From positions 668,443 through 732,442 of the forward strand of contig NZ_LT732535.1 in the NCBI RefSeq assembly GCF_900156915.1: a stretch of DNA of 64,000 nucleotides, read 5' to 3'. The notes beneath the pieces are model-generated. The model was not told the origin of the DNA. It was given only the letters and a program-made list of their open reading frames with translations, and searched no databases. A program made the position numbers and the translations under genes. This document shows positions 1-10,884 of the stretch, piece by piece (within the stretch, counting starts at the first letter, position 1; every line of letters starts with the position of its first letter). Origin of the DNA: Sediminibacillus massiliensis. GTDB lineage: Bacteria; Bacillota; Bacilli; Bacillales; Amphibacillaceae.

Positions 1-3000
1 TAGGGTCGATTCCGCTTAAATCCTGAAGCATCCTTATGACCGTGGGATCATCGTGTCCCAGAATATCCAGTTTCAGCAGGTTATCATGGATTGAATGGAA
101 ATCGAAATGGGTCGTTTTCCATTCAGATTTCCGGTCATCGGCCGGGAACTGGATAGGCGTAAAATCATATATTTCCTTATCGTCCGGTACAACAATAATA
201 CCACCCGGATGCTGACCGGTAGTCCTTTTCACACCTGTGCATCCTTGGACGAGACGGTCGACTTCGGCATTTTTGTATTGAAGCTGGTGATCGCTTGCAT
301 AGCCTTTGACATATCCATATGCCGTTTTTTCAGCCACGGTACCTATTGTACCTGCCCGGTAAACATTGTCTTCACCAAACAACACTTTCGTATAATTATG
401 GGCTTGTGGCTGGTATTCACCGGAGAAATTCAAATCAATATCCGGTACTTTATCTCCTTTGAATCCCAAGAATGTTTCAAACGGAATATCCTGGCCGTCT
501 TTTTTCAGCTTTTGGCCGCATTCCGGGCAATCTTTTTCCGGAAGGTCAAACCCGCTTCCGACAGAACCATCATTGAAAAATTCATTATACTGACAAGATG
601 TGCAAACATAGTGCGGTGGTAATGGATTCACTTCTGTGATTTCTGTCAGTGTTGCTATCAAGGAAGAACCGACGGAACCCCTCGAACCGACCAAATAACC
701 ATCATCAAGCGATTTCTTCACGAGTTTGTGGGAAATAAGGTAAATAACCGCGAAACCGTGGCCGATAATACTGGCTAATTCTTTTTCTATCCGCTTCTCG
801 ACAAGCTCTGGCAGCTCTTCGCCATAAATGCTTCTCGCGCGGTTGTAACTCATTTCTCTAATTTCCTCTTCAGCACCATCGATATTCGGTGTATATAGAT
901 CTTCTTTTACAGGTTTGACATCTTCAATTGAGTCAGCGATAAATTGCGTGTTGTCGACTACAATTTCTTTCGCTTTTTCTTCCCCTAAGAAGTGGAAACA
1001 TTGTTTCATTTCTTCCGTGGTTCTGAAATAGACATCGGGCAGTGTCTGCCTGCTTAGTGGATTTCCATTTTGAGAAGATATCAATATTTGCCTGTACAAT
1101 TTATCATGAGGTTCCAGATAATGGGCATTGCCCGTAGCAACTGCTTTCTTTCCGATTCTACCGGCCATTTCGACTATATTTTTCAAAATGTCATAAATTT
1201 GCGCTTCATTTCCCACTAACTCTTTTTCAATTAAATGGTAGTAGTTAGAAGGCGGCTGTACTTCGATGAAGTCATAAAATTCGGCGGCTTTTTCGGCTTC
1301 CTCTTTTGACTTTTGCATCATTGTTTCAAATACTTCGCCTTTATCACAACCGGAACCGATCAGGATACCTTCCCTCATCTTTTGCAATTTAGACCTTGGG
1401 ATTCTAGGAACTCTGTAAAAATAATCGACATGAGCCATCGACACAAGTTTATAAATATTCTTAAGCCCTACTTCATTCACTGCCAGCAGAGTGCAATGAA
1501 ACGGCCTCGAGCGTTGATAGGCATTCCCTTCTCCCATGTGTTCATTTAACTGTTTATGGTTAGTGATATCGTTCTTAATAGCTTCTTTTACAAGCTTCCA
1601 TAATAAATATCCTGTTGCTTCCGCATCGTAGATAGCACGGTGATGTTGAGTCAACTCAATATCCAGATGCTTACACAAAGTATTAAGACGGTGATTCTTT
1701 AAAGAAGGGTATAGGTATCTGGCAAGCTCAAGGGTATCGATTACTGCATTTTCCGCTTTGTCATACCCTATTTTCTTTAAACCTTCATTCAGGAATCCCA
1801 TATCAAAGCTGGCATTGTGAGCAACTAAAACGGCATCACCCATCCATGCATGGAAATCCTTTAACACCTGGTCTATTTCCGGCGCATCTTTGACCATGTC
1901 ATCCGTTATCCCGGTCAAATCTATGGTGGTTTGCGACAATGCATGGTGTGGATTGGCGAATGATTCAAAACGGTCGGTAATATCACCGTCTACCACTTTC
2001 ACCGCCGCCAGTTCGATAATTGTATCATATACAGCTGATAGGCCGGTTGTTTCTACGTCAAAGACTACATAAGTACCAGATTCCAAATCAATATCTTTTT
2101 CGTTATAGGCTATAGGCACTCCATCATCCACGACATTCGCTTCAAGTCCATATAAAACCTTGATACCGTGTTTCTGTCCGGCCGCATATGCTTCTGGATA
2201 GGATTGAGCCACAGCATGGTCAGTTATTGCTACAGCAGGGTGTCCCCACTTGGCAGCCTGTTCAACCAGCATACCAGCCGACATGACAGCATCCATTTGA
2301 CTCATAGTTGTGTGTGCATGAAGTTCCACACGTTTTTCCCCTTCAGGTGCCTCGTCTTGCCGCAACTCGGGTTTGATTTCATTGATGTCCTGGGCCATCA
2401 TTGTCAATTCGTTGGTAAAGTTGTCCGTCTGTATGCTGCCCCGGGCTACAATCCACATTCCTTTTTTCAAAAGCTTGAATTTTTCTGCGTCTTCGTCACC
2501 TTTGGAGAACATCTTAACCGAAAACGAATCCGTATAATCCGTCACTTTTACAATTAATAAATGTCTTCCAGATCGGAGTTCTCTGACGTCTACATCAAAT
2601 ACATATCCTTGGATAGCCATCCTTCGTTCTTCTTCAAGAATGTTCTCCATTAGTACGATATCATCCTGGATTTTGTATCCGATCATGACTGGGCCTTGCT
2701 GTTGGTCTGATTCATTTTTTTGCTTTTCTCGTTCTTCTTTATCTTTCACTGCTTTTTGGACCAGCTTTTGATCTTCCATTGCTTTCTGTTCACGGAATTT
2801 CGCAATCTCTTCCATTTCATTTTTCACATCAACAGTCAGTGTGAAGGCAAGAGCTCCTATCTCTTGGCAAAAGGACTTAAAACCCGGTTCCAGTCTCTTC
2901 TTGAGTGCATTGGCTTCTGCTCCGTTCCTGGCTGTTAACATAATCTTATTTCCGTCAACTGTAGGCTTTTGCTCATAAACTAAATCACGATATGCCGGAG

Positions 3001-3319
3001 AAAGATTTGGCATGGAATGGACAAAATCTCTCCAATACAAGCACACATCTTCGTTTTCAAGATGTTTGTTGTCGGTATGTAATGTCCATTTAACCGTTGC
3101 AATTTGTGCAAATGCTTCCTTCATTTTCAGGCTGAAAACCCTATATACGGAAGGCGGCAATACACCCGGCAGATTGACGTGGAAATGCCAAAGTTTATCC
3201 TGTGTGTACACTTCCAATTTTGATATATAGCTATTGTTAAAATGTTGTTCTACTATTTCGTCGGGCATATCTATCTGCTTTAGCAGCAAATCCATCTTTT
3301 CCTTGCCTGATATGTCCAT
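1..3319 (-). CDS. polC: DNA polymerase III PolC-type alpha subunit, 3' end outside window
   Basis: This is the replicative polymerase of Gram-positive bacteria, combining polymerase and proofreading activities. Reading from the ATG at 3319 (GGAGG just upstream) gives about 1106 residues before the window edge; B. subtilis PolC has about 1437, so the C-terminal part of the polymerase core is missing here. Visible in order are an OB-fold region, a PHP domain beginning near residue 330 with [13 protein letters not shown], an inserted 3'-5' exonuclease near residue 418 with FDVETTG, a Cys4 zinc-binding segment near residues 905-935 (CTSC...CPEC) and the catalytic [11 protein letters not shown] motif near residue 960. 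It follows proS, as in B. subtilis, with a terminator between them. The partial status is due only to the window boundary. Confidence 0.97.
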   Translation of the reverse strand, partial: MDISGKEKMDLLLKQIDMPDEIVEQHFNNSYISKLEVYTQDKLWHFHVNLPGVLPPSVYRVFSLKMKEAFAQIATVKWTLHTDNKHLENEDVCLYWRDFVHSMPNLSPAYRDLVYEQKPTVDGNKIMLTARNGAEANALKKRLEPGFKSFCQEIGALAFTLTVDVKNEMEEIAKFREQKAMEDQKLVQKAVKDKEEREKQKNESDQQQGPVMIGYKIQDDIVLMENILEEERRMAIQGYVFDVDVRELRSGRHLLIVKVTDYTDSFSVKMFSKGDEDAEKFKLLKKGMWIVARGSIQTDNFTNELTMMAQDINEIKPELRQDEAPEGEKRVELHAHTTMSQMDAVMSAGMLVEQAAKWGHPAVAITDHAVAQSYPEAYAAGQKHGIKVLYGLEANVVDDGVPIAYNEKDIDLESGTYVVFDVETTGLSAVYDTIIELAAVKVVDGDITDRFESFANPHHALSQTTIDLTGITDDMVKDAPEIDQVLKDFHAWMGDAVLVAHNASFDMGFLNEGLKKIGYDKAENAVIDTLELARYLYPSLKNHRLNTLCKHLDIELTQHHRAIYDAEATGYLLWKLVKEAIKNDITNHKQLNEHMGEGNAYQRSRPFHCTLLAVNEVGLKNIYKLVSMAHVDYFYRVPRIPRSKLQKMREGILIGSGCDKGEVFETMMQKSKEEAEKAAEFYDFIEVQPPSNYYHLIEKELVGNEAQIYDILKNIVEMAGRIGKKAVATGNAHYLEPHDKLYRQILISSQNGNPLSRQTLPDVYFRTTEEMKQCFHFLGEEKAKEIVVDNTQFIADSIEDVKPVKEDLYTPNIDGAEEEIREMSYNRARSIYGEELPELVEKRIEKELASIIGHGFAVIYLISHKLVKKSLDDGYLVGSRGSVGSSLIATLTEITEVNPLPPHYVCTSCQYNEFFNDGSVGSGFDLPEKDCPECGQKLKKDGQDIPFETFLGFKGDKVPDIDLNFSGEYQPQAHNYTKVLFGEDNVYRAGTIGTVAEKTAYGYVKGYASDHQLQYKNAEVDRLVQGCTGVKRTTGQHPGGIIVVPDDKEIYDFTPIQFPADDRKSEWKTTHFDFHSIHDNLLKLDILGHDDPTVIRMLQDLSGIDP

Positions 3320-3438
3320 TATTCTTCCTCCCTGTACCTTTAAAACAATCCAATTTACGATATTTACCGAAGGCAACAAAATTGACCTTTAGTCCAATTT
3401 TCACCTAAAACATGTATCTATTTAGTTTACTACTTATT

Positions 3439-3474
3439 AAAACCCTTGTCATTAGTAAATCAGACAAGGGTTTT
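3439..3474 (-). terminator. Rho-independent terminator after proS
   Basis: Perfect 12-bp arms (AAAACCCTTGTC and GACAAGGGTTTT) flank a 12-nt loop, and the minus-strand product ends in TTTTAATAA. It sits 17 bp after the proS stop codon and before polC, so polC probably has its own promoter or depends on read-through. The stem is symmetrical enough to work weakly in the other direction. Confidence 0.8.
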
Positions 3475-3491
3475 CTTTCCATTATGATATA

Positions 3492-5189
3492 TTAAATCAT
3501 GTTATTGATTTTTTGAAGCAAATCATCTTCATGCAATTCTTGCTGTTCTCCATTTGCACGCTGTTTAACTTCTACTATTCCTTCGCCCGCTTGTTTTCCA
3601 ACCGTTATTCTGACTGGAATCCCGATCAAGTCACTATCAGAAAACTTCACACCGGCCCGTTCTTTCCTGTCATCGAACAACACTTCAATTCCTGCCTTCA
3701 AAAGGCGGTCATAAATGGATTCGGCAAGGCTTTTCTGCTCCTCTTTCTTCATGTTCAGTGCTAGTAGATGCACTTGATATGGAGCCAGGTTTGACGGCCA
3801 GGAAATACCATTTTCATCATGATATTGTTCAACGACGGCGGCAAGCGTTCTGGATACGCCTATTCCATAACAACCCATCACCATCGTCTGAGCCTTCCCT
3901 TGATCATTCAAGAACGAAGCACCCAACTTCTCTGCGTAGAAACTCCCCAATTTGAATACATGTCCCACTTCTATACCCCTGGCGAATTTGATGATACCTT
4001 CACCATCCGGCGACACGTCTCCTTCTTGAATAAAACGAAGATCTGCATAGGTTTTTACTTTGAAATCCCGATCAGGATTCACATTCACCAAATGTACGCC
4101 ATCCTTGTTTGCCCCGCAAGAAACATTCACGGCGTATTTGACGGCATTGTCGGCAACAACTTCAATATCCTCTGTTACGCCAACCGGTCCTAACGATCCG
4201 AATCCTGCACCGATCGTCGCCCTGGTTTCCTGCTCAGTTGCTAATTCTACCACATCGGCATCATATAAATTTTTCAATTTGATGTCGTTGATTTCATGAT
4301 CACCCCGGCATACTACTAAAACCAGTTTACCGTCGATTTTGAACATTAAGGTTTTAAGACCTTTTTCCAAAGGATGGCGAAGATAATCAGCAACTTCCTG
4401 CATTGTTTTTTTATCAGGAGTTTCTACTTCTTCCAACTCTCTCGCAGACTCTTCGGACTTTTCATACGTATCAACTGCCGGTGCCATTTCAATATTGGCC
4501 GCATACTCGGAAGTATCTGAATAAGCAATTGTATCTTCTCCGACTTCAGATAAGACCATGAATTCATGCGTATCCTTGCCTCCCATGGAACCTGAATCTG
4601 CGATGACAGCTCTGAAATTCAATCCGCATCTTCTGAATATATTTGAATATGCCTGATACATTTTTTTATAAGATTCATCAAGGCTTTCAAATGAATCATG
4701 GAAAGAATAGGCATCCTTCATGACAAATTCTCTGCCTCTTAGCAATCCGAACCTCGGTCTTTTTTCATCTCGGTACTTCGTTTGGATTTGGTACAAGGTC
4801 AATGGAAGCTTCTTGTAACTTTTCACTTCATCTTTGACCAGGCTGGTAATCACTTCCTCATGTGTCGCTCCCAATGCGAATTCCCTGTCGTGTCTGTCAT
4901 TGAATCTCATCAATTCCGGCCCGAAGTTGTCCCATCTCCCTGTTTCCTTCCACAACTCAGCAGGCTGCATTGCCGGCATAAGCATTTCATTGGCACCTAT
5001 CTTGTCCATCTCTTGCCTGACTATTTCTTCAACCTTTTTTAAAACTCGCTTGCCCAAGGGCAGGAAACTATAAACACCTGATGCTGTCTGCCTGATAAAA
5101 CCTGCTCTGACCAGCAATTGATGACTTTTTATTTCTGCATCCGCCGGTACCTCTCTTAAAGTAGGTAACAGCATTTGACTTTGTCTCAC
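3492..5189 (-). CDS. proS: Prolyl-tRNA synthetase
   Basis: The enzyme charges tRNA-Pro with proline. At 565 aa it is the bacterial long form, with an editing (INS) domain inserted between class II motifs 2 and 3. Visible parts are the N-terminal catalytic core ([32 protein letters not shown] motif 2), the editing insertion around residues 225-390, class II motif 3 ([14 protein letters not shown]) and a C-terminal anticodon-binding domain starting near residue 465 ([11 protein letters not shown]). It lies between rseP and polC, as in B. subtilis. An inverted repeat precedes it and a terminator follows it. Confidence 0.97.
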   Translation of the reverse strand: MRQSQMLLPTLREVPADAEIKSHQLLVRAGFIRQTASGVYSFLPLGKRVLKKVEEIVRQEMDKIGANEMLMPAMQPAELWKETGRWDNFGPELMRFNDRHDREFALGATHEEVITSLVKDEVKSYKKLPLTLYQIQTKYRDEKRPRFGLLRGREFVMKDAYSFHDSFESLDESYKKMYQAYSNIFRRCGLNFRAVIADSGSMGGKDTHEFMVLSEVGEDTIAYSDTSEYAANIEMAPAVDTYEKSEESARELEEVETPDKKTMQEVADYLRHPLEKGLKTLMFKIDGKLVLVVCRGDHEINDIKLKNLYDADVVELATEQETRATIGAGFGSLGPVGVTEDIEVVADNAVKYAVNVSCGANKDGVHLVNVNPDRDFKVKTYADLRFIQEGDVSPDGEGIIKFARGIEVGHVFKLGSFYAEKLGASFLNDQGKAQTMVMGCYGIGVSRTLAAVVEQYHDENGISWPSNLAPYQVHLLALNMKKEEQKSLAESIYDRLLKAGIEVLFDDRKERAGVKFSDSDLIGIPVRITVGKQAGEGIVEVKQRANGEQQELHEDDLLQKINNMI

Positions 5190-5223
5190 TCTTCCTTCAC
5201 CTCTTTATTCACTCAAAATAATC

Positions 5224-5265
5224 AGTCCTGCAAAAGAACGATACATGTCGTCATCATGCAGGACT
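5224..5265 (-). repeat. Inverted repeat between rseP and proS
   Basis: Nine-base arms AGTCCTGCA and TGCAGGACT enclose a 24-nt segment that contains a smaller ACGA/TCGT stem. It falls wholly in the 84-bp rseP-proS gap. On the minus strand it is followed by the T-rich GATTATTTTG rather than a clean T run, so it could be a weak terminator, an attenuator or an mRNA processing hairpin. No T-box or known riboswitch motif was recognised. Confidence 0.5.
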
Positions 5266-5273
5266 TAGCCTTT

Positions 5274-6539
5274 TTATAAAAATAACCGTTGGATGTCATT
5301 CCATGTTACAACTAACATCAATAACATTAAAAGCGCGAAGCCGACAAAATGGACAATCCCTTCCTTTTGCGGGTCTATAGGTTTGCCTCTGACAGCTTCA
5401 ATAGCTACAAACAACAATCTTCCTCCGTCTAAAGCAGGCAATGGAAGCAAGTTGATTATGCCTAGATTGATGCTAAGCAAAGATGTCCACATCAGCAAGT
5501 TCATCATGCCGGTTTGTACTACTTGGTCAGTTGCATCGTAAATACCGACCGGACCGGAAAGCATGTCGATTGAGAATTGTCCTGTGACCAATTTACTGAG
5601 GTTTACGAGAATAGCTTTCGTCCATTCATATGTTTCGGAAATACTATAGGGAACTGCCTTCATAATGGACTTTTCCAGTTTCACAGCAGCGCCGATCTGG
5701 CCTATTTCTGTATCCTGTGCAATATGGCTTCTCGGTGTGACATCCATTTCTATCTCCTGATTGTCACGTTCAACAATCATCGATATTTCCTCTTCAGGAT
5801 GTTCTTGCACGATTCTCTTAAGCTCTTCCCAGGTGGATATCGATGAATCCTCGATTTGAATTACTTTGTCGCCTTCTTGAAGTCCTGCTTGGGAAGCCGG
5901 GCTTTCTGATTGGATGTCTCCAATTATAGCCTGGTCTGCCGGAACTCCCTGGAGCAATCCCAAGAGCAGAAATATGACAATAGCCAGGATAAAGTTCATC
6001 ATTGGCCCTGCAAATAATTGCATAGCTCGCTGGGGCAATGTTTTGGATGCGAACTGTCTGTCATATGGAGCGATCTGTGTTTCCGTTTCATCCATCACAA
6101 AATCAGCTTTCGGATCGACTTTAAAGATCAGCTTTTCTTGTTCATCGATTTCATATCCCTCTATCACCAACTTATGGTCAAGGTCCACATGCTCCACTTC
6201 GATAACCCTTGCTTTTGGATGTTTGGATTTGTTGTTGACAATTATTTTACTGACAGATCCTGTTTCATTGAATTCAAGCCCGATATGTTGTCCAGGTTTC
6301 AACTCTATAATTTCCGGATCTTCACCTGCTACACGGACATATCCTCCAAGCGGCAACAGTCTGATTGTGTACAATGTTTCACTTTTTTTATGGGAAAAAA
6401 CTTTCGGCCCAAATCCTATTGCAAACTCCCTGACCAACATTCCTGCACGTTTAGCGAAAATGAAATGGCCGAATTCGTGTACGAATACAAGCAGGCCAAA
6501 CATTAGAATGAAAGCTATGACAGTATTCAAATAATGCAC
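5274..6539 (-). CDS. rseP: RIP zinc metalloprotease (RseP/RasP family)
   Basis: This intramembrane site-2 protease, called RasP or YluC in Bacillus, cleaves anti-sigma factors such as RsiW and remnant signal peptides in the membrane. The 421-aa protein has an N-terminal membrane helix containing the zinc motif HEFGH, a central PDZ domain (GDIQSESPASQAGLQEGDKV) and C-terminal helices with the second catalytic motif LPLPALDGGR. It lies 7 bp downstream of dxr in the uppS-cdsA-dxr-rseP-proS order typical of Bacillaceae, so it is probably co-transcribed with the isoprenoid and phospholipid genes. Confidence 0.96.
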   Translation of the reverse strand: MHYLNTVIAFILMFGLLVFVHEFGHFIFAKRAGMLVREFAIGFGPKVFSHKKSETLYTIRLLPLGGYVRVAGEDPEIIELKPGQHIGLEFNETGSVSKIIVNNKSKHPKARVIEVEHVDLDHKLVIEGYEIDEQEKLIFKVDPKADFVMDETETQIAPYDRQFASKTLPQRAMQLFAGPMMNFILAIVIFLLLGLLQGVPADQAIIGDIQSESPASQAGLQEGDKVIQIEDSSISTWEELKRIVQEHPEEEISMIVERDNQEIEMDVTPRSHIAQDTEIGQIGAAVKLEKSIMKAVPYSISETYEWTKAILVNLSKLVTGQFSIDMLSGPVGIYDATDQVVQTGMMNLLMWTSLLSINLGIINLLPLPALDGGRLLFVAIEAVRGKPIDPQKEGIVHFVGFALLMLLMLVVTWNDIQRLFL

Positions 6540-6546
6540 CTTCCTT

Positions 6547-7692
6547 TTAATCTAGATAGGATAACACCTGGCGGCGGGTATCTTGATCCACTTCCAAAAT
6601 GGTCTCCAAATCAGGTTTTTTAATGGATACATGCTCATTCAATGCCTTTTTGATCATATCTTCAATAGCAAGGAAAGAAATCTTCCTTTGCAGGAACAAC
6701 TCTACCGCTGTCTCATTGGCAGCATTTAAAACCGTAGTCATCGTCCCGCCTTCTTTTCCGGCATCAAAAGCCATTTTCAAAGTTGGAAAACGGCCCATAT
6801 CCATTTGTTGGAAATGTAACTTTCCTATTTCAACTAAGTCTAACCTTTTTGACATAGGAAGTTCAAGTCGGGAAGGATATGTCAATGCATATTGAATGGG
6901 TACTTTCATATCCGGAGTACCTAATTGGGCAATGACACTATTATCCATGAACTCAACCATAGAATGAATAACACTTTCTTTATGCTGGATAACTTTGATT
7001 TGGTCATAAGGCACTCCGAACAGCCAGTGTGCCTCGATAACTTCCAACCCTTTATTCATCATTGTAGCGGAATCTATGGTTATCTTTGCTCCCATGCTCC
7101 AGTTGGGATGATTCAACGCATCTTCCACTGTCACTTCAGCTAATTCCGCCCTTGTGTAATCACGGAAACTTCCTCCAGATGCAGTCAGAATGAGATTGTT
7201 TATTTGTGTTTGATTTTCTCCATTAAGGCATTGATAGATAGCAGAATGCTCACTATCGACTGGAAGCAAGTTGACATTATGCTTTGCTGCTTTCTCCATG
7301 ACGAGATGGCCTGCGGTTACCAAAGTCTCTTTATTGGCAATGGCAACCTGCTTCTCAGATTCAATCGCTTTTAAAGTAGCTTGTAATCCTACACTCCCCA
7401 TTACAGCGTTCAATACTAAATCGGTATCGGCATCAACGCTTATTTCTTCAAGCCCTTCTTTTCCTGCGATAACCTCTATATCTTGAAATTCGGCTTTTAC
7501 TATCTTTTTTGTTGCTTCATCCTGGGTGACAACTCTCTTCGGACCAAACTCTTTAATAATCGGAATAGCTCGGTCCATATTTTTCCCGAAGGCCATGGCA
7601 TGCAGAGAAAATTCATCAGGGTGCTCCCTGATGACATCCAGCGTCTGCAAACCTATAGAACCGGTTGCCCCCAAAAGGGAAATCTTTTTCAT
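6547..7692 (-). CDS. dxr: 1-deoxy-D-xylulose 5-phosphate reductoisomerase
   Basis: The enzyme makes 2-C-methyl-D-erythritol 4-phosphate from DXP using NADPH, the first committed step of the MEP isoprenoid pathway. The 381-aa protein has an N-terminal Rossmann fold with [13 protein letters not shown], the metal and substrate region [12 protein letters not shown], the flexible-loop motif [10 protein letters not shown] and a C-terminal helical domain. Its length is typical. It follows cdsA and precedes rseP; its product feeds the undecaprenyl phosphate made by the neighbouring uppS. Confidence 0.97.
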   Translation of the reverse strand: MKKISLLGATGSIGLQTLDVIREHPDEFSLHAMAFGKNMDRAIPIIKEFGPKRVVTQDEATKKIVKAEFQDIEVIAGKEGLEEISVDADTDLVLNAVMGSVGLQATLKAIESEKQVAIANKETLVTAGHLVMEKAAKHNVNLLPVDSEHSAIYQCLNGENQTQINNLILTASGGSFRDYTRAELAEVTVEDALNHPNWSMGAKITIDSATMMNKGLEVIEAHWLFGVPYDQIKVIQHKESVIHSMVEFMDNSVIAQLGTPDMKVPIQYALTYPSRLELPMSKRLDLVEIGKLHFQQMDMGRFPTLKMAFDAGKEGGTMTTVLNAANETAVELFLQRKISFLAIEDMIKKALNEHVSIKKPDLETILEVDQDTRRQVLSYLD

Positions 7693-7719
7693 ATGACACT
7701 CTCCTATTTCTATTTCATC

Positions 7720-8517
7720 CTATGAAATAAACTGAATAAAATGCAATACCGGAAAAATAAACAGCCAACTGTCGAAACGATCCAATATTCCTCCATGACC
7801 GGGTAGAATTTTGCCGGAATCTTTCACATCATAATGCCTTTTAAAAGCGGATTCTACCAAATCACCAATTTGTCCGACAACGGAAGCCAGGATTGTTACG
7901 ACAATCACCAGTGTCATGGAATGAGGAACCGGTTCAGGAGATAACAATTGAAAGATAACTGCTATTATACAGGAAAGAACAATACCGCCTACAGCACCTT
8001 CAATTGTTTTATTCGGACTGATTTCAGGCCAAAGCTTGTTCCGCCCGAATGCCCGACCGCAAAAATAAGCCCCGGTATCTGTTGCAAGTATCACCAATAT
8101 CCCATAGAAGATATATTCCAAACCTGCTTCTCTGGCTTCGATGAAATAATAAAAGCCAAGCCCGATGTAAACAGCCGACAAAACGAGAAAACCCGCATCT
8201 TCAAAAGTGAATTTATTTTTGACCAAAACTGTGTACGACAAGAGAAACAGCACTGCTGACAGAGTGATTTCTATCTTGGTCATTCCGATATCAAGAAGCG
8301 TTACCTGCTCGGAAAATGGAAGAAGCAATCCCCATAACAAAACAATGGTAATTGCGAATGGGATAGGATAATTGGTCCTCATTCTCATTTTGATAAGCTC
8401 CAGCAAGCCAATTGTCGCGATTAAATAAATTAATAATTGAAAAGGCCATTCACCATAAAAAACTATCGGAAAAAATAATAATATGGCAATTACAGCTGTA
8501 ATAATTCTTGTTTTCAT
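7720..8517 (-). CDS. cdsA: Phosphatidate cytidylyltransferase
   Basis: The enzyme makes CDP-diacylglycerol from phosphatidate and CTP for phospholipid synthesis. The 265-aa protein is strongly hydrophobic, with about eight membrane helices, and ends with the family signature SAFKRHYDVKDSGKILPGHG followed by GGILDRFDS, which carries the conserved metal-binding aspartates. It sits 14 bp downstream of uppS and just upstream of dxr, and the spacing implies one transcript. Confidence 0.96.
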   Translation of the reverse strand: MKTRIITAVIAILLFFPIVFYGEWPFQLLIYLIATIGLLELIKMRMRTNYPIPFAITIVLLWGLLLPFSEQVTLLDIGMTKIEITLSAVLFLLSYTVLVKNKFTFEDAGFLVLSAVYIGLGFYYFIEAREAGLEYIFYGILVILATDTGAYFCGRAFGRNKLWPEISPNKTIEGAVGGIVLSCIIAVIFQLLSPEPVPHSMTLVIVVTILASVVGQIGDLVESAFKRHYDVKDSGKILPGHGGILDRFDSWLFIFPVLHFIQFIS

Positions 8518-8531
8518 AAAAGTTCAACACC

Positions 8532-9299
8532 TTATATTCCACCATAGCGACGTTTTCGCTGTTGATAATCGCTTAGTGCTTTTTCGAATAATTGTTCACT
8601 GAAATCAGGCCAGAGGACATCTGTAAACCAAAATTCCGTATATGCTGACTGCCAAAGCAGGAAGTTACTCAGCCTCTGTTCCCCGCTTGTCCGTATCAAC
8701 AAATCCGGGTCGCCGATATCGTCAGTGAACAAGTACCGCGAGAAAAGATCCTCGTCAATATCGTCTGCTTCCAATTGGCCGTTCACGATTTCACCTGTCA
8801 TGGCCTTCATCGCCCGGATAATCTCGTCCCTACTACCATAATTCAAAGCGATATTTAGCACAAGACCTGAGTTTTCTGCCGTTTTATCTTTCGCATGCTG
8901 AACCGCTTTGCGGGTGTGTTCAGGCAAGGCAAGAAAGTCACCAATAGTTTGTACTTTGACATTCTTTTCGATTAACTCCGGTAAATATGTATTGAGAAAC
9001 TCCATCGGAAGTTTCATCAGGTAATCTACTTCCGTTTTAGGCCGTCTCCAGTTCTCTGTAGAGAAAGCATATAAGGTCAACACTTTGACCCCGAGATTGG
9101 ACGCGGCTGAAACTATTTTCTTCACATTGCTCATACCTTCTTTATGGCCGGCAACCCTTGGGAGACCACGTTTGTTGGCCCAGCGGCCATTTCCATCCAT
9201 GATGATGGCGACATGGCCTGGAATGTTTTCTCTGTGCAGAGTAATATTTTCTTTTGTCGCTTTTTTATTCGTTTTCAAAAAAGGAAGCTTAATTTGCAT
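8532..9299 (-). CDS. uppS: Undecaprenyl (di-trans,poly-cis) diphosphate synthase
   Basis: This cis-prenyltransferase adds isopentenyl units to farnesyl diphosphate to make the C55 lipid carrier for cell-wall synthesis. The catalytic motif IIMDGNGRWANKRGLPR and the C-terminal DLLIRTSGEQRLSNFLLWQ are intact. The ATG at 9299 has a clean GGAGG six bases upstream and gives 255 aa. An in-frame extension to 9419 was rejected because it would start inside the frr terminator. A 29-bp palindrome lies 57 bp upstream of the start and may regulate the gene. Confidence 0.96.
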   Translation of the reverse strand: MQIKLPFLKTNKKATKENITLHRENIPGHVAIIMDGNGRWANKRGLPRVAGHKEGMSNVKKIVSAASNLGVKVLTLYAFSTENWRRPKTEVDYLMKLPMEFLNTYLPELIEKNVKVQTIGDFLALPEHTRKAVQHAKDKTAENSGLVLNIALNYGSRDEIIRAMKAMTGEIVNGQLEADDIDEDLFSRYLFTDDIGDPDLLIRTSGEQRLSNFLLWQSAYTEFWFTDVLWPDFSEQLFEKALSDYQQRKRRYGGI

Positions 9300-9355
9300 T
9301 TTGATCCTCCATAACGGCATCGGGGTTATCTGAATTTCTGCCCTAGAAACAGTAT

Positions 9356-9384
9356 AGTACTTTTCTGGAATCCAGAAAAGTACT
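9356..9384. promoter_or_regulatory. 29-bp near-perfect palindrome upstream of uppS (putative operator)
   Basis: Two perfectly complementary 14-bp arms, AGTACTTTTCTGGA and TCCAGAAAAGTACT, flank a single central base. On the minus strand it runs into TATACT, a good -10 hexamer with no good -35, 51-57 bp before uppS. The one-base centre is unlike an intrinsic terminator, and the frr terminator is already present just upstream. It could be an operator for a dimeric regulator. No known regulator site was recognised. Confidence 0.5.
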
Positions 9385-9401
9385 GATACTCTTCTACGTA
9401 C

Positions 9402-9425
9402 AAAAACCCCCTTATTCAAGAGGGT
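9402..9425 (-). terminator. Rho-independent terminator after frr
   Basis: An eight-base-pair stem (ACCCTCTT with AAGGGGGT, one G-T pair) and a GAAT loop are followed by TTTTTG on the minus strand, 33 bp past the frr stop codon. It separates the frr transcript from uppS. Confidence 0.85.
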
Positions 9426-9457
9426 CTGGTATTAATTGTATTTTACATGTAAATGGG

Positions 9458-10015
9458 TCAAACTTCCATGATTTCTTTTTCTTTTTCTTTTGCAAGCGTA
9501 TCGATTTCGGCAATATATTTATCTGTTTCCGCTTGGACATCACCCTGATAACCTTTTAATTCATCTTCTGTGAGGTCGCCATTCTTTTCAGCTTTTTTCA
9601 GGCTGTCATTAGAGTCACGACGAATATTGCGAATCTGGACTTTAGCTTCCTCGGAATATTTCCCGACAACTTTCACCAATTCTTTGCGTCGTTCTTCTGT
9701 CAGGGCAGGAATATTGATACGGATTACATTGCCATCACTTGAAGGCGACAACCCTAAATCCGCTTTTTGAATAGCTTTTTCAATATTTCCGGTAGCCGAT
9801 TTGTCAAATGGAGTAATCACCAACAATCTTGCTTCAGGAGCAGAGACTGTCGCTAACTGATTAAGTGGTGTAGATGCGCCGTAATAATCCACAAAAACAG
9901 AGTCAAGCAATGAAGGATTGGCTCTTCCTGCTCTTACTGTTGCAAGATTTCTTGAAAAAGCTTGGACTGCTTTGGCCATTTTTTGTTGTGAGTTATTAAT
10001 TATTTCTTGTGACAT
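9458..10015 (-). CDS. frr: Ribosome recycling factor
   Basis: RRF splits post-termination ribosomes together with EF-G. The 185-aa protein has the normal family length and sequence ([13 protein letters not shown] near the N-terminus, EERRKELVK in the middle, charged C-terminal helix). The start codon has a strong AAGGGGGA site. It is two bases from pyrH, so the two genes are co-transcribed, and a terminator follows it. Confidence 0.97.
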   Translation of the reverse strand: MSQEIINNSQQKMAKAVQAFSRNLATVRAGRANPSLLDSVFVDYYGASTPLNQLATVSAPEARLLVITPFDKSATGNIEKAIQKADLGLSPSSDGNVIRINIPALTEERRKELVKVVGKYSEEAKVQIRNIRRDSNDSLKKAEKNGDLTEDELKGYQGDVQAETDKYIAEIDTLAKEKEKEIMEV

Positions 10016-10017
10016 TG

Positions 10018-10740
10018 TTACTTCCCCCTTATTATAGTTCCGATTTGCTCGCCTAACACGGCTTTTTTGATGTTACCCTCTTCCATGATAGAGAAAACCA
10101 GTAAAGGTATATCATTATCCATACACAAAGTCGATGCGGTGGAATCCATTACTCCCAAGCCTTCGTTCAGGATATCAAGATAAGACAACTGCTCGTACTT
10201 TTTGGCATCCTTGTTAGTCTTTGGATCATCTGTATAGACTCCATCGACATTATTTTTAGCCATCAAGATGACATCAGCTTCTACTTCAGCAGCACGAAGT
10301 GCAGCTGTAGTATCAGTAGAAAAATACGGGTTACCGGTGCCAGCCGCAAAAATGACGACCCGCTTCTTCTCTAAATGCCGTATTGCTTTTCTTCTGATAT
10401 ATGGTTCGGCAACTTGACGCATTTCAATGGATGTCTGAACCCTGGTCGGGATACCATAATTTTCAAGGCTGTCCTGCAGCGCCAGCGAGTTCATTACTGT
10501 AGCGAGCATTCCCATATAATCAGCATTGGCCCGGTCCATTCCCATTTCACTGCCGACCTTGCCCCGCCAAATGTTGCCGCCTCCAACAACTACGGCTACT
10601 TCCACTCCAAGTTCCGCTACTTCCTTGACCTGTTGGGCAACTGATTGTATTACTTTTGGTTCTATTCCGTACCCCTGGTCTCCGCTAAGGGCTTCCCCAC
10701 TTAATTTCAAAACGATTCTACGGTAGCGAGCTGTTGTCAT
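10018..10740 (-). CDS. pyrH: UMP kinase
   Basis: The enzyme phosphorylates UMP to UDP with ATP and belongs to the amino-acid kinase fold, not the eukaryotic UMP/CMP kinase family. The 240-aa protein shows [11 protein letters not shown] at the N-terminus, [11 protein letters not shown], and a C-terminal substrate and nucleotide region with [17 protein letters not shown]. The ATG at 10740 is chosen because GGAGG lies seven bases upstream and the family starts here; an 18-codon extension is open but has no ribosome site. It follows tsf and precedes frr, the standard order. Confidence 0.96.
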   Translation of the reverse strand: MTTARYRRIVLKLSGEALSGDQGYGIEPKVIQSVAQQVKEVAELGVEVAVVVGGGNIWRGKVGSEMGMDRANADYMGMLATVMNSLALQDSLENYGIPTRVQTSIEMRQVAEPYIRRKAIRHLEKKRVVIFAAGTGNPYFSTDTTAALRAAEVEADVILMAKNNVDGVYTDDPKTNKDAKKYEQLSYLDILNEGLGVMDSTASTLCMDNDIPLLVFSIMEEGNIKKAVLGEQIGTIIRGK

Positions 10741-10841
10741 AATTACCTCCAAAGTATATGTAGTTATTTTAAAATGAAATATTACGGAACACAAGCCTCA
10801 CCTTAATTAATCCTGTCAGGCTGTATTTTGGTTTTATGCGG

Positions 10842-10865
10842 AAAAAGGGAACACTATGTGTCCCC
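10842..10865 (-). terminator. Rho-independent terminator after tsf
   Basis: On the minus strand GGGGACAC pairs with GTGTTCCC around a 3-nt loop, followed by TTTTTCC. It lies about 20 bp past the tsf stop codon. Read-through or a separate promoter would be needed for pyrH. Confidence 0.75.
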
Positions 10866-10884
10866 CTCCTCAGCTGGTCTGTGA

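Noticed and set aside
95..622. Open frame of 175 codons on the plus strand inside polC
   Set aside because: It is the reverse-strand shadow of a well-supported polC reading frame.
3439..3474. Possible bidirectional terminator
   Set aside because: No plus-strand gene exists nearby, so only the minus-strand role after proS is supported.
9300..9419. 40-codon N-terminal extension of uppS
   Set aside because: It would begin in the frr terminator and run through the palindrome; the ATG at 9299 has a good ribosome site and family agreement.
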